8,046 nucleotides of DNA from an uncultured Bacilli bacterium (lineage in GTDB: Bacteria > Bacillota_I > Bacilli_A > RF39 > UBA660): positions 1 to 8,046 of the forward strand of contig CALVSV010000107.1 in the NCBI GenBank assembly GCA_944359595.1, given 5' to 3'. The notes below the pieces were generated by a model. The model was not told where the DNA came from, made no database searches, and worked only from the letters and a program-made list of their open reading frames with translations. A program made the position numbers and the translations under genes. This document shows, one piece after another, positions 1 through 6,023 of this stretch. Positions within the stretch are counted from its first letter, which is position 1. Each line of letters begins with the position of its first letter.

Positions 1-22
1 ATTATTAAGGAGGGATGAATAT

Positions 23-334
23 ATGAGAAAAGCTAGCGAAGAGTTAAATAGATATTTAGATGAATGCTGCAACGTTATTAGAAATGTTAACGAAGCCTAC
101 AGAAGAGCCGAAGCTGAAGAAGCTATGAAAATCGGTGAGAAACGTGGTGAAGAACGTGGCGAAAAACGCGGTGAAAAACGTGGTGAGAAACGTGGTTCAG
201 ATAACAGAAAAAAAGCCATAGCTATTAATATGTTAAACGATAATCTTGATGATCAAACAATAGCCAAATATACCGAATACCCTATCAACAAAATTAAAAA
301 ACTTAGAGAAAACATGTTAACAAAATGTTCATAA
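23..334 (+). CDS. C-terminal part of an Rpn / PD-(D/E)XK nuclease-family transposase-like protein, possibly cut by the window edge
   Basis: The 103-residue product looks like only the tail of an Rpn-family (recombination-promoting nuclease, formerly 'transposase_31') protein. Residues about 1-35 are charged and helical, about 38-58 are a repeated GEKRGEKRG linker, and the end (AIAINMLNDN, then TIAKYTEYPINKIKKL) has the family's usual small closing motif 'A..ML..g.....Ia..t.....I.kL'. Full-length members are around 300 residues, and the N-terminal nuclease domain is not visible. An AAGGAGGG lies 8 nt before the ATG at 23, so this could be a translated fragment. However, the frame stays open to the left edge (codons from base 2 read LLRRDEY), so a longer gene running in from the left is at least as likely. 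G+C is higher than in the neighbours, which fits transfer. No catalytic activity can be claimed for this piece. Confidence 0.7.
   Translation: MRKASEELNRYLDECCNVIRNVNEAYRRAEAEEAMKIGEKRGEERGEKRGEKRGEKRGSDNRKKAIAINMLNDNLDDQTIAKYTEYPINKIKKLRENMLTKCS
134..193 (+). repeat. Five tandem 12-bp repeats inside the Rpn-like gene
   Basis: Five imperfect copies of GGTGAAAAACGT sit at 134-145, 146-157, 158-169, 170-181 and 182-193, and each encodes Gly-Glu-Lys/Glu-Arg. The unit is a multiple of three, so copy-number change keeps the frame. Differences are mostly third-position (GAG/GAA, GGT/GGC, CGT/CGC), plus one Lys-to-Glu. Such G-E-K-R-rich linkers are common before the last helices of Rpn-family proteins. 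Confidence 0.85.
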
Positions 335-361
335 ACATTAAAGTTTATGAACATTTTGTTA
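318..361. terminator. Long perfect hairpin between convergent genes, probable bidirectional terminator
   Basis: A 19-bp perfect stem (318-336 with 343-361) has a 6-nt loop (attaaa). The stop codon of the Rpn-like gene (332-334) lies in the left arm. The arm bases give A-rich 5' and T-rich 3' sides, but there is no long T-run after the stem. It could end + transcription from the Rpn-like gene and also minus transcription leaving the signal peptidase gene at 446. The stretch 362-445 that follows is plain AT-rich DNA. Confidence 0.7.
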
Positions 362-445
362 TATCTATATATACATTACATTCATTAGTAAGTATATACT
401 TTGTATTTTTTTTAAATACATATTTTTATTATATTTATTTAATAG

Positions 446-1057
446 TTATTTTTTTCTTTTTTTCTTTACTTTTTGTCCAGTCATTTTAACAATTTTTACA
501 ATATCATAAGATATTATAGCTAAACATGGACAAATAACAGCTATTAGCCAACCACCAGTAGACGCTACAAAATATTGTATTCTACCTAACTGTGGAATTC
601 TAAATGCAACTTTACCAATTATATCTGCATCAGTAGTAAGTGCATCATCAGCGACGTTATTCGCGTCCCCCTTAGTTCTAAATATACCTTTTTCTTTATC
701 TATTACTTCTACTATTCTATGCGTTACAATCGCACCATTTAATCGTGGATCCGATGAATAAAATGTAATAGTGTCGCCTTTTTTTAATTCACTAGAATCA
801 ATTCTTCTTGATATAATAACATCATAAACATGTATTTTGGGTTCCATACTACCACTTATTACAACATACGCATTAAACAAAGGTTTTGACGTACCACCTT
901 TGCTTGCTTGAATTCTATTATCGATAACATAAACAGCTAACATAATCCCAATAATTATTAATATTATTAAGCATGAATATGTTATAACATCTAATATATA
1001 TTTACCGACTTTTTTTAATATATCAAATACTTTTTTATCCCCAAATTTATTCTTCAT
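446..1057 (-). CDS. SipW-like (ER-type) signal peptidase I
   Basis: Membrane-bound serine protease of family S26, of the archaeal/ER/SipW type, which removes signal peptides from exported proteins. From the ATG at 1057 (203 residues), a first membrane helix spans about 23-45. The catalytic serine is in SGSMEP (Ser70). The SipW-type histidine, which replaces the lysine of ordinary bacterial LepB, is in VTHRI (His113). The conserved GDANN box is at 130-134 (Asp131). A second helix lies near 169-190 and the tail is basic. An upstream ATG at 1078 would add 7 residues, but it overlaps the preceding gene and has no ribosome binding site. The ATG at 1057 follows GAGGGGGAA at good spacing, and that site consists of the last codons of the preceding gene, so the two are probably translationally coupled. 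Its likely client is the neighbouring TasA/camelysin-like protein. No gene symbol is given because orthology to Bacillus sipW cannot be shown here. Confidence 0.92.
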   Translation of the reverse strand: MKNKFGDKKVFDILKKVGKYILDVITYSCLIILIIIGIMLAVYVIDNRIQASKGGTSKPLFNAYVVISGSMEPKIHVYDVIISRRIDSSELKKGDTITFYSSDPRLNGAIVTHRIVEVIDKEKGIFRTKGDANNVADDALTTDADIIGKVAFRIPQLGRIQYFVASTGGWLIAVICPCLAIISYDIVKIVKMTGQKVKKKRKK

Positions 1058-1061
1058 ATGT

Positions 1062-1829
1062 TTATTCCCCCTCAACATCTACTACTAGTTCGCCAATATA
1101 GAAACTATTTTGTACTTCATTACCTGCATCTTTATCTATCCATACTGCAATAGTATAGTTGATTTTTTCTCCTTTATTTATTGTACCACTACAAATATAT
1201 GAATTGTTATCAAGATCTGATAATAGACCTCTATATTCTTCGTTAGTATTTAAATTTTTTAAATAATATCTCAAATATTTATGATCAATTCTTCTATTGT
1301 TATATGCATTTTCTAATTCTTCATCTTTAATATCTTGTAATGTTATTTTATAATTTGCATTTCCTTTATTACTTGTTATATTAAATTTTATTGTGTTATC
1401 ATTTTCTAATGCTTTTTCTTCACTGATAGGATAAGCATAATTCATTCTTATTTTAGAGTCGTCTTGTTCTGTAAATGTTATATCAATATCATCAGTCACA
1501 ATAGTTGTGCCATCACCCTTATTTTCCCCTGTGCCTGTACTAGGATGACTAGTTGTACTGTCATTATCACCACTATCACTTGGTATTTCATCTACATTTA
1601 TTTCATCATCGCCAGTATCTGGTGTAGTATCTCCACCATCATCTATTATTGGTTCATTTTTCTTAATTGTTGCATTTAAAAATGATGCAGATGTTATTAT
1701 GACAGCAAACATTAAACACATAATAAGAATTATATATAATAATATTATCCAAATACTTTTTTTGTTATCTTTTTCCTCTTTTTTTTCTTCTTCAAAAAAC
1801 AAATCTCTATTCTCCATATTATTAAACAC
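1062..1829 (-). CDS. Exported membrane-anchored protein with TasA/camelysin-like C-terminus, probable SipW substrate
   Basis: About 255 residues: a charged acidic/basic N-terminus (1-25), one hydrophobic helix (about 26-46) ending in TSASFLNATIKK, an Asp/Thr/Ser/Gly-rich linker (about 61-112) and a beta-rich domain (about 113-255). The C-terminal line GEKINYTIAVWIDKDAGNEVQ followed by SFYIGELVV resembles the last strands of SipW-dependent matrix and spore-coat-associated proteins (TasA, CotN, camelysin), which carry 'Y.l..WiDe.a.Nev....f.G.i.v'. Being first in an operon with a SipW-type peptidase supports this. The assignment rests on that short match plus context. Start choice: GTG at 1829 has AGGTGG five bases upstream; ATG at 1817 is about 15 nt from that site; GTG at 1838 lies inside the site itself. 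The long cytoplasmic N-terminus before the helix is unusual for a signal peptide, so the protein may stay anchored unless cleaved after the helix. Confidence 0.72.
   Translation of the reverse strand: MFNNMENRDLFFEEEKKEEKDNKKSIWIILLYIILIMCLMFAVIITSASFLNATIKKNEPIIDDGGDTTPDTGDDEINVDEIPSDSGDNDSTTSHPSTGTGENKGDGTTIVTDDIDITFTEQDDSKIRMNYAYPISEEKALENDNTIKFNITSNKGNANYKITLQDIKDEELENAYNNRRIDHKYLRYYLKNLNTNEEYRGLLSDLDNNSYICSGTINKGEKINYTIAVWIDKDAGNEVQNSFYIGELVVDVEGE
1065..1073 (-). promoter_or_regulatory. Ribosome binding site of the signal peptidase gene inside the end of the upstream gene
   Basis: On the minus strand the last three sense codons before the stop (1062-1064) read GAG GGG GAA, a G-rich Shine-Dalgarno site about 8 nt before the ATG at 1057. 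It decides the start at 1057 over the ATG at 1078. Ribosomes finishing the substrate gene would sit on this site, implying coupled synthesis of substrate and peptidase. Confidence 0.75.
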
Positions 1830-1854
1830 AGGCTCCACCTACTTTACATTATTA

Positions 1855-1883
1855 ATTATATAATAATTTTTTTATTTGCGCAA
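1855..1883 (-). promoter_or_regulatory. Sigma-A-type promoter of the substrate/SipW operon
   Basis: On the minus strand, TTGCGC (1878-1883), a 17-bp spacer and a perfect TATAAT (1855-1860). It lies about 25 bp before the first start codon and directly downstream of the 26-bp palindrome at 1887-1912. The -35 box matches only in its first three bases, so an activator or an upstream element may matter. Confidence 0.6.
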
Positions 1884-1886
1884 TAA

Positions 1887-1912
1887 TTTTTTCCACAATA
1901 TTGTGGAAAAAA
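1887..1912. promoter_or_regulatory. 26-bp perfect palindrome abutting the operon promoter, candidate operator
   Basis: The arms TTTTTTCCACAAT and ATTGTGGAAAAAA form a perfect inverted repeat with no spacer. It ends 4 bp upstream of the -35 box (1878-1883) of the substrate/SipW operon, where a dimeric regulator would bind. It is separate from the terminator hairpin at 1925-1963. It could instead be part of that terminator region, since a spacer-free hairpin with T-rich flanks can also stop polymerase. Confidence 0.5.
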
Positions 1913-1924
1913 CATTTTCTTAAC

Positions 1925-1963
1925 ATAATAAAAAGAATGAGCATTAGTCATTCTTTTTATTAT
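1925..1963 (-). terminator. Terminator of the cadherin-like surface protein gene
   Basis: A 16-bp perfect stem (1925-1940 with 1948-1963) has a 7-nt loop. Reading on the minus strand it starts at the last base of the gene's stop codon region, and the transcript then continues into a moderately T-rich stretch. It separates the gene at 1963-3771 from the downstream substrate/SipW operon, which has its own promoter. Confidence 0.75.
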
Positions 1964-3771
1964 TATTTTTTAGTTGATTTTTTTGACTTTTTATTGTTTT
2001 GTGAAGCATTGATATTTTTAATTTCTATTTTTTCTCCACTTTTCTTTTCTGGTTTAACATCCATTTTGATATCATCGTTATCATCATCTTTACCAAATAG
2101 CATGTATATACCAAATCCTATAAGTCCTATACCAGCTAGTACTAATAATATTGTTAATGGACTCATTTCTTCTTCTTCTAATTCCTCATTATATTTATCT
2201 GAAACATCGCTTGTATTAGATTTTTCTTCTTTTTCATTTTTTGTATCATCGTCATTATTTGCGGTTTTAGTATTATTTGTTGTATTTGTTCTAACAGCAC
2301 TTATACTTTCTACATTCTCATTTTGTTCAACTGTATTTTCAAGTGTTGTTACTTCTTCTTTTACTTCGGTATTATTTGTTGTATTTGTATTATTTTCTTC
2401 AACATCACCCATACCTTCAAATTTTTCTAATCTATTTATTGTGATGTTATATGTTTTTGTATTTCCATTTTCAGCTGTAATATTTAATACAAGCGTGTTT
2501 TCACCAACATTTAATTTTAATGTACCATTTAATATTTCTGGTATTCCATTTGAGCGAGCAATATACTCTATTTCTTCAACTTCATTAGCAACAGAAAGTT
2601 CAAAATTATCACTCATTAACTCTTCTTCTGTAAATATGTATCCATGAACTTCTAAATAAGTTAAAGATGTATCTGCGCTTTTATTATATAGTCCAATTTT
2701 TTCATTTACTAATGTTTTATTTTCTTCACTATACTTTTCTAATAATAAATTCATATTATTTAAAATTTGTAATGAAGCAACTCTTTCATCTTCAGTAGTT
2801 GGCACTCCAAATTCATTTAATTTATTAGTGATTTTTTCATCAAATAATTTTTGTGCATTTACGTTATATGTAGTTAATTCATCAATTTTTTGTTTAATAC
2901 TATCTACATTATCTACACTATCATTTGATATTATTTCATTTAATATTTCATCAGTATACATATTTAAATAATTATTTAATATTTCATCATATTTTAACAA
3001 ATAATTATTATATATATCTTCACTAATTTCATCATTTGTAATAGTTGTATTAATATTATTAATAAGTTCATCAATATTAGTTATATCATATTCTTGATTA
3101 ACCATTCTTTCTTTTAATACATTAGCTACATTCAATAATTCATTTAGATTATTAGTAGTAACTTCTTTAACAACTATTTCATTTATTTCATCAACATATC
3201 TATAGAAATTATTTTTATATGTATTTAATGATGCGACTTTAACAGCATATGTTAAACTATTATTATTTATATCTTGTGATATATTTCTAAGTGTATTAGT
3301 AATATCTGTTTTAATGCACTCAACATCTACATTATTGTCATTTGCATTTTTAATAGAATTAACTATCAATGACATACTTTCAACAACTTCTATATATTTT
3401 GCAGTTACATTTTGTGCGGCATTTATTAGTTCATCTTTTTTTTCTTCATCACTAACAACTATAATATCATTATCTTTATCAATACTAACTTCATATAGTG
3501 TAATATCTTCATCTGATAATTTTATAGTAACTTTATTATTAAAATTATTATTTATTATAGTTTCAATATTATTAAATATTGTATCTTCACTTCCAGATAC
3601 TAATTTATCAAGTGATTCAACTTTTTCTTCTAAACTTAAAAAGTTGTTTTTCAATTGTGTTTCACTATCTATATTTTGTGCGAAAACAGAAGTAAGTCCC
3701 GTACCAAAAAACATAGAAATAGCTAAAATACAATTAATTAGTTTTCTACTTAATTTTTTTAATGCTCTCAT
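1963..3771 (-). CDS. Secreted, C-terminally membrane-anchored protein with a cadherin-like beta-sandwich domain
   Basis: From the ATG at 3771 the product has 602 residues. A classic signal peptide covers 1-31, with probable cleavage after SVFA. A long Asn/Asp/Glu/Ile-rich helical region (about 35-365) follows, with no recognised family. Residues about 367-447 look like a cadherin-like beta-sandwich domain (Pfam PF12733 type), ending in the usual 'G.N.l.l.itaenG.tktY.ItI' line. A Thr/Asn/Glu-rich low-complexity stalk (about 448-535) leads to one membrane helix (about 537-559) and a Lys-rich cytoplasmic tail. The topology is therefore outside domain, stalk, anchor. GTG at 3786 and ATG at 3777 are in frame but lie in or against the GAGGGGG site; the ATG at 3771 is 6 nt from it. 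A surface or adhesion role is plausible by topology only. It has its own promoter and terminator. Confidence 0.85.
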   Translation of the reverse strand: MRALKKLSRKLINCILAISMFFGTGLTSVFAQNIDSETQLKNNFLSLEEKVESLDKLVSGSEDTIFNNIETIINNNFNNKVTIKLSDEDITLYEVSIDKDNDIIVVSDEEKKDELINAAQNVTAKYIEVVESMSLIVNSIKNANDNNVDVECIKTDITNTLRNISQDINNNSLTYAVKVASLNTYKNNFYRYVDEINEIVVKEVTTNNLNELLNVANVLKERMVNQEYDITNIDELINNINTTITNDEISEDIYNNYLLKYDEILNNYLNMYTDEILNEIISNDSVDNVDSIKQKIDELTTYNVNAQKLFDEKITNKLNEFGVPTTEDERVASLQILNNMNLLLEKYSEENKTLVNEKIGLYNKSADTSLTYLEVHGYIFTEEELMSDNFELSVANEVEEIEYIARSNGIPEILNGTLKLNVGENTLVLNITAENGNTKTYNITINRLEKFEGMGDVEENNTNTTNNTEVKEEVTTLENTVEQNENVESISAVRTNTTNNTKTANNDDDTKNEKEEKSNTSDVSDKYNEELEEEEMSPLTILLVLAGIGLIGFGIYMLFGKDDDNDDIKMDVKPEKKSGEKIEIKNINASQNNKKSKKSTKK

Positions 3772-3838
3772 ATGCATCCCCCTCACTATAAATTTACTTA
3801 TTCTCTAATGCTGCCCACAATTGTAAACTTACAAAACA

Positions 3839-3867
3839 ATATTATCATATAGATTTAATACTGTCAA
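3839..3867 (-). promoter_or_regulatory. Sigma-A-type promoter of the cadherin-like protein gene
   Basis: On the minus strand a perfect TTGACA (3862-3867) is followed by 17 bp and TAATAT (3839-3844). A closer GATAAT overlaps it at 15-bp spacing. It leaves a leader of about 60 nt before the ATG at 3771, ending in a GAGGGGG ribosome binding site. Confidence 0.6.
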
Positions 3868-3884
3868 TTTAAATGTCGAATTTT

Positions 3885-3917
3885 GTAAAAAAAAACAATG
3901 AAAAATATTTCATTGTT
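3885..3917 (-). terminator. Rho-independent terminator of the HerA-like gene
   Basis: On the minus strand, AACAATGAAA pairs with TTTCATTGTT (3908-3917 with 3894-3903, 4-nt loop) and is followed at once by a run of Ts. The stop codon (3916-3918) runs into the stem. This is a clean intrinsic terminator, so the next gene at 3771 is not read through efficiently. Confidence 0.85.
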
Positions 3918-5691
3918 ATATTTGAACAAACCAAGTTTTTAATATATCACAATTAGTTGATTGTGGCATTGGATCAGGCAATTTAAACTTAATTATTACT
4001 GGTATTCTAAATGATGATCCAAATCCAATACAATTCCCCGGTTGTAATGTTTTAAGTTTTTTACTAATATCGCTAGTAATATTTGGTACCATATCTTCTA
4101 CATATCCTAAATCTTTTGGATGTACTAATCTAAATATTAAAAAGTTAGTACATTGAGATAATGTAGTTTCACTAATTTCTGATGGTCTTTGTGAAATTAA
4201 TCCCAATATTACTCCATATTTTCTTCCTTCTTTTGCTATTCTTTCAAAAATATTATATCCAAGTAAATAAACATCATTATCATTTTGAATATATCTATGT
4301 GCTTCTTCTATTAATAAATGGAATGGAAAAGATGCTCTATACTTTAATTTAGTACAAAAATCAAACACCATTTTTGATATTATTTTTACTAAACATTTTG
4401 CCATTCTATCATCCACATAATTTATATTAAAGTTAATAATTTGTGCTTTCTTACCATCATATGTTGTAAGTAAATCTTTAATATATTCTTCTTTGTTAAT
4501 ATATTTATCACCATAGAAAAATTTTGACTCACTAGAATCTATCAACGACTGTAATCTTACAACTAACAAATTAGTAAGATCATATACTTTATCACTTTTA
4601 AGTATACCTTCATTTATTAACGCAAAATCCAAAGCTTCTTTAAAATCTTCTAAATTATAAATTATATTATCAGCAGGTCTATACTCAAGTGTATCATCTA
4701 TAAATGTTTTAATAAAATCCATAACTAGTCCAATTTCATTTATTTTACCAGATGAATCTATTATCAAACATTGTTTCAATGTTCTAGTATACCCAGGTTG
4801 AACAATCTTAGTATCAACATTTAATTCACTTGTATTAAATGTTGATAAAACAGCAAGAATTTGATCTCTTATTTGTGATGCTGGTCTTCCACTATATAAT
4901 ATTTGTTCAATAGCTCTAGCAATAATATCGTTTTTATACTTTATAACTATATCATCAGATGAACAAAATATTTTAACAAGTCTCAATGCTTTAGAAAGAA
5001 TTGGTAGTTGTGTTGGTTCAGTCGCACCAAGTAATAACGCTATATCATCTAAACCAAGCAACCAAAATGGTATATTTATAAGTGGATGATTACTTTGATT
5101 AACATTAGTTGAATATATTTTACAATTAATATTAGGATATAATTTATTAATATTTTCAAAAGCAGTATTATATTCACCATATACGTCAAATATAAAAAGA
5201 TTAGTTTTATAAGGCACAGGATTAGTCTTAGAAAATATATTTTGTATTATTCTAGTTACACCACAACTTTTACCAGCGCCACTATTTCCAAATATCGCAA
5301 AATGCCCATTTAAAAAATCATTATATTTTACATTTACAGGATAATTATCATATACACCAGCAGTTCCTAAATTAAAATATAAAGATTCCATCCCTTTAAC
5401 TGTTCCCATTAAAATTTCTAACTCTTGTTCATTTAATATTCTTATACCAGATGTTAATTTAGGTTTTTTAATAGCTCCAGAAATAAAATTAGCGCCTTCC
5501 ATCTGCCCAACTATTAATACATTAGCGACATTCCCCTTTATACCAACTACTTCTCCAATAAGTTTATTTTCATCAGATACAAAGGCAACATGTTTATTTA
5601 ATATACCATCATATAAACTTTTATCTTCTTCTAATTCAATATTTATAATATTATCTTCTATACTTATTATTTTACCAATATTATTTTCCAT
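3916..5691 (-). CDS. HerA-like hexameric DNA-translocase ATPase (DUF87 / FtsK-HerA superfamily)
   Basis: This 591-residue protein has a beta-rich N-terminal part (about 1-90) like the HAS-barrel of HerA, then a RecA-type ATPase core. Walker A is GNSGAGKS at 135-142 (Lys141). The strand LFIFDVYGEY (about 165-174) is the typical HerA second acidic motif. Walker B is LLIEEAH at 459-465 with catalytic Glu462/463. Later motifs are KEGRKYG (about 487-493) and SQRP (500-503), the usual sensor/arginine-finger region. The family forms hexameric rings that move double-stranded DNA, either with the nuclease NurA in end resection or with effector partners in phage defence. No NurA, SIR2 or nuclease gene adjoins here, and the gene is a single unit with its own promoter and terminator. 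The start is the ATG at 5691 after AGAGGTG. Family is certain; cellular role is open. Confidence 0.92.
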   Translation of the reverse strand: MENNIGKIISIEDNIINIELEEDKSLYDGILNKHVAFVSDENKLIGEVVGIKGNVANVLIVGQMEGANFISGAIKKPKLTSGIRILNEQELEILMGTVKGMESLYFNLGTAGVYDNYPVNVKYNDFLNGHFAIFGNSGAGKSCGVTRIIQNIFSKTNPVPYKTNLFIFDVYGEYNTAFENINKLYPNINCKIYSTNVNQSNHPLINIPFWLLGLDDIALLLGATEPTQLPILSKALRLVKIFCSSDDIVIKYKNDIIARAIEQILYSGRPASQIRDQILAVLSTFNTSELNVDTKIVQPGYTRTLKQCLIIDSSGKINEIGLVMDFIKTFIDDTLEYRPADNIIYNLEDFKEALDFALINEGILKSDKVYDLTNLLVVRLQSLIDSSESKFFYGDKYINKEEYIKDLLTTYDGKKAQIINFNINYVDDRMAKCLVKIISKMVFDFCTKLKYRASFPFHLLIEEAHRYIQNDNDVYLLGYNIFERIAKEGRKYGVILGLISQRPSEISETTLSQCTNFLIFRLVHPKDLGYVEDMVPNITSDISKKLKTLQPGNCIGFGSSFRIPVIIKFKLPDPMPQSTNCDILKTWFVQI

Positions 5692-5716
5692 ATATGCACC
5701 TCTTTATTATATTGTT

Positions 5717-5745
5717 ATTATAACATTAATATATTGAGGTGTAAA
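5717..5745 (-). promoter_or_regulatory. Sigma-A-type promoter of the HerA-like gene
   Basis: On the minus strand TTTACA (5740-5745), a 17-bp spacer and perfect TATAAT (5717-5722), then a short leader containing AGAGGTG before the ATG at 5691. This is the best promoter match in the window. Confidence 0.75.
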
Positions 5746-5885
5746 TAATATAATAATAATTTATATTTATACAAGTAGGCAACTTAATTAATATATTATA
5801 AAATATATACAACAATAATACATAATAATTACTTAATATGTAAAAAAATAATAAAAAATTTTTTCAAAAAAATATGAAAAAGTGA
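5746..5885. other. AT-rich intergenic stretch with nothing recognised
   Basis: About 140 bases of A/T-dominated sequence lie between the HerA promoter and the small-RNA promoter region. It holds no open frame, repeat family or hairpin that I can support. It may supply an A-rich upstream element to the promoter that begins at 5886. Confidence 0.6.
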
Positions 5886-5917
5886 TTGACAAATTATACT
5901 TTTTAGATTAGTATAAT
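5886..5917 (+). promoter_or_regulatory. Candidate promoter for the small RNA on +
   Basis: A perfect TTGACA (5886-5891) precedes a perfect TATAAT (5912-5917), but they are 20 bp apart. A 17-bp spacing instead selects TAGTAT (5909-5914) and puts the start near 5921, exactly where the first hairpin begins. The boxes lie within an inverted repeat, ATTATACT at 5893-5900 and AGTATAAT at 5910-5917, which could be an operator or simply two opposed TATAAT boxes. Confidence 0.5.
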
Positions 5918-5920
5918 AAT

Positions 5921-6023
5921 CACCAATTCCAATTAGGCGAATTGGTGCTAGTATCACACTAGCCAACCCCTTTTTATTCTTTTTAGAAAGGCATCCTTCA
6001 GGGGGAATGCCTTTCGTTTTTTT
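5921..6023 (+). ncRNA. Candidate free-standing small RNA, about 100 nt, of unknown class
   Basis: Three structured elements follow promoter-like boxes. Hairpin 1 is CACCAATTC with GAATTGGTG (5921-5929 / 5939-5947, 9-nt loop). Hairpin 2 is CTAGT with ACTAG (5948-5952 / 5958-5962). A single-stranded AACCCCTTTTT (5965-5975) comes next, then an intrinsic terminator ending in seven Ts. No open frame with a start and ribosome site lies inside, and the transcript would run only into the back of the minus-strand SpoIIIAH-like gene, so it is not a leader for any gene here. It does not match the SRP RNA, 6S, tmRNA, T-box or common riboswitch consensus sequences I can recall. The C-rich stretch could pair with G-rich ribosome binding sites or with the GGGGG in its own terminator loop. 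Existence is inferred from architecture only. Confidence 0.5.
5986..6023 (+). terminator. Textbook rho-independent terminator on +
   Basis: The stem GAAAGGCAT / ATGCCTTTC (5986-5994 / 6007-6015), with possible extra C-G pairs inside, is followed by G and seven Ts (6017-6023). The T-run is on the + side only; on the minus strand the bases after the stem are A-rich. It therefore serves a + transcript (the small RNA candidate). The stop codon of the opposing gene (6022-6024) overlaps the T-run. Confidence 0.85.

Noticed and set aside
134..193. CRISPR-like repeats
   Set aside because: The units are 12 bp, directly adjacent with no spacers, and in frame with the coding sequence.
1464..1679. Open frame on + opposite the TasA/camelysin-like gene
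   Set aside because: Hydrophobic Ile/Thr/Tyr-rich translation without a recognisable domain or ribosome site; it is the reverse of a well-supported gene.
1887..1912. SinR-type operator
   Set aside because: The Bacillus SinR box (GTTCTYT type) is not present; only an unidentified palindrome can be claimed.
1901..2647. 248-codon open frame on + opposite the cadherin-like protein gene
   Set aside because: Ser/Phe/Val-rich translation is the complement of an Asn/Glu/Thr-rich protein. The minus-strand gene has signal peptide, domain, anchor, promoter and terminator.
3314..3808. 164-codon open frame on + opposite the signal-peptide end of the same gene
   Set aside because: Low-complexity Ser/Leu/Ile translation with no ribosome site; reverse shadow.
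5986..6015. Terminator for the minus-strand SpoIIIAH-like gene
   Set aside because: In that direction the stem is followed by an A-rich, not T-rich, sequence, so it is a poor intrinsic terminator, though the stem might slow polymerase.
5921..6023. Riboswitch or T-box leader
   Set aside because: The structured RNA would be transcribed toward the back of a minus-strand gene, with no + gene after the terminator, and no T-box (AGGGTGG..ACC) or known aptamer core is visible.
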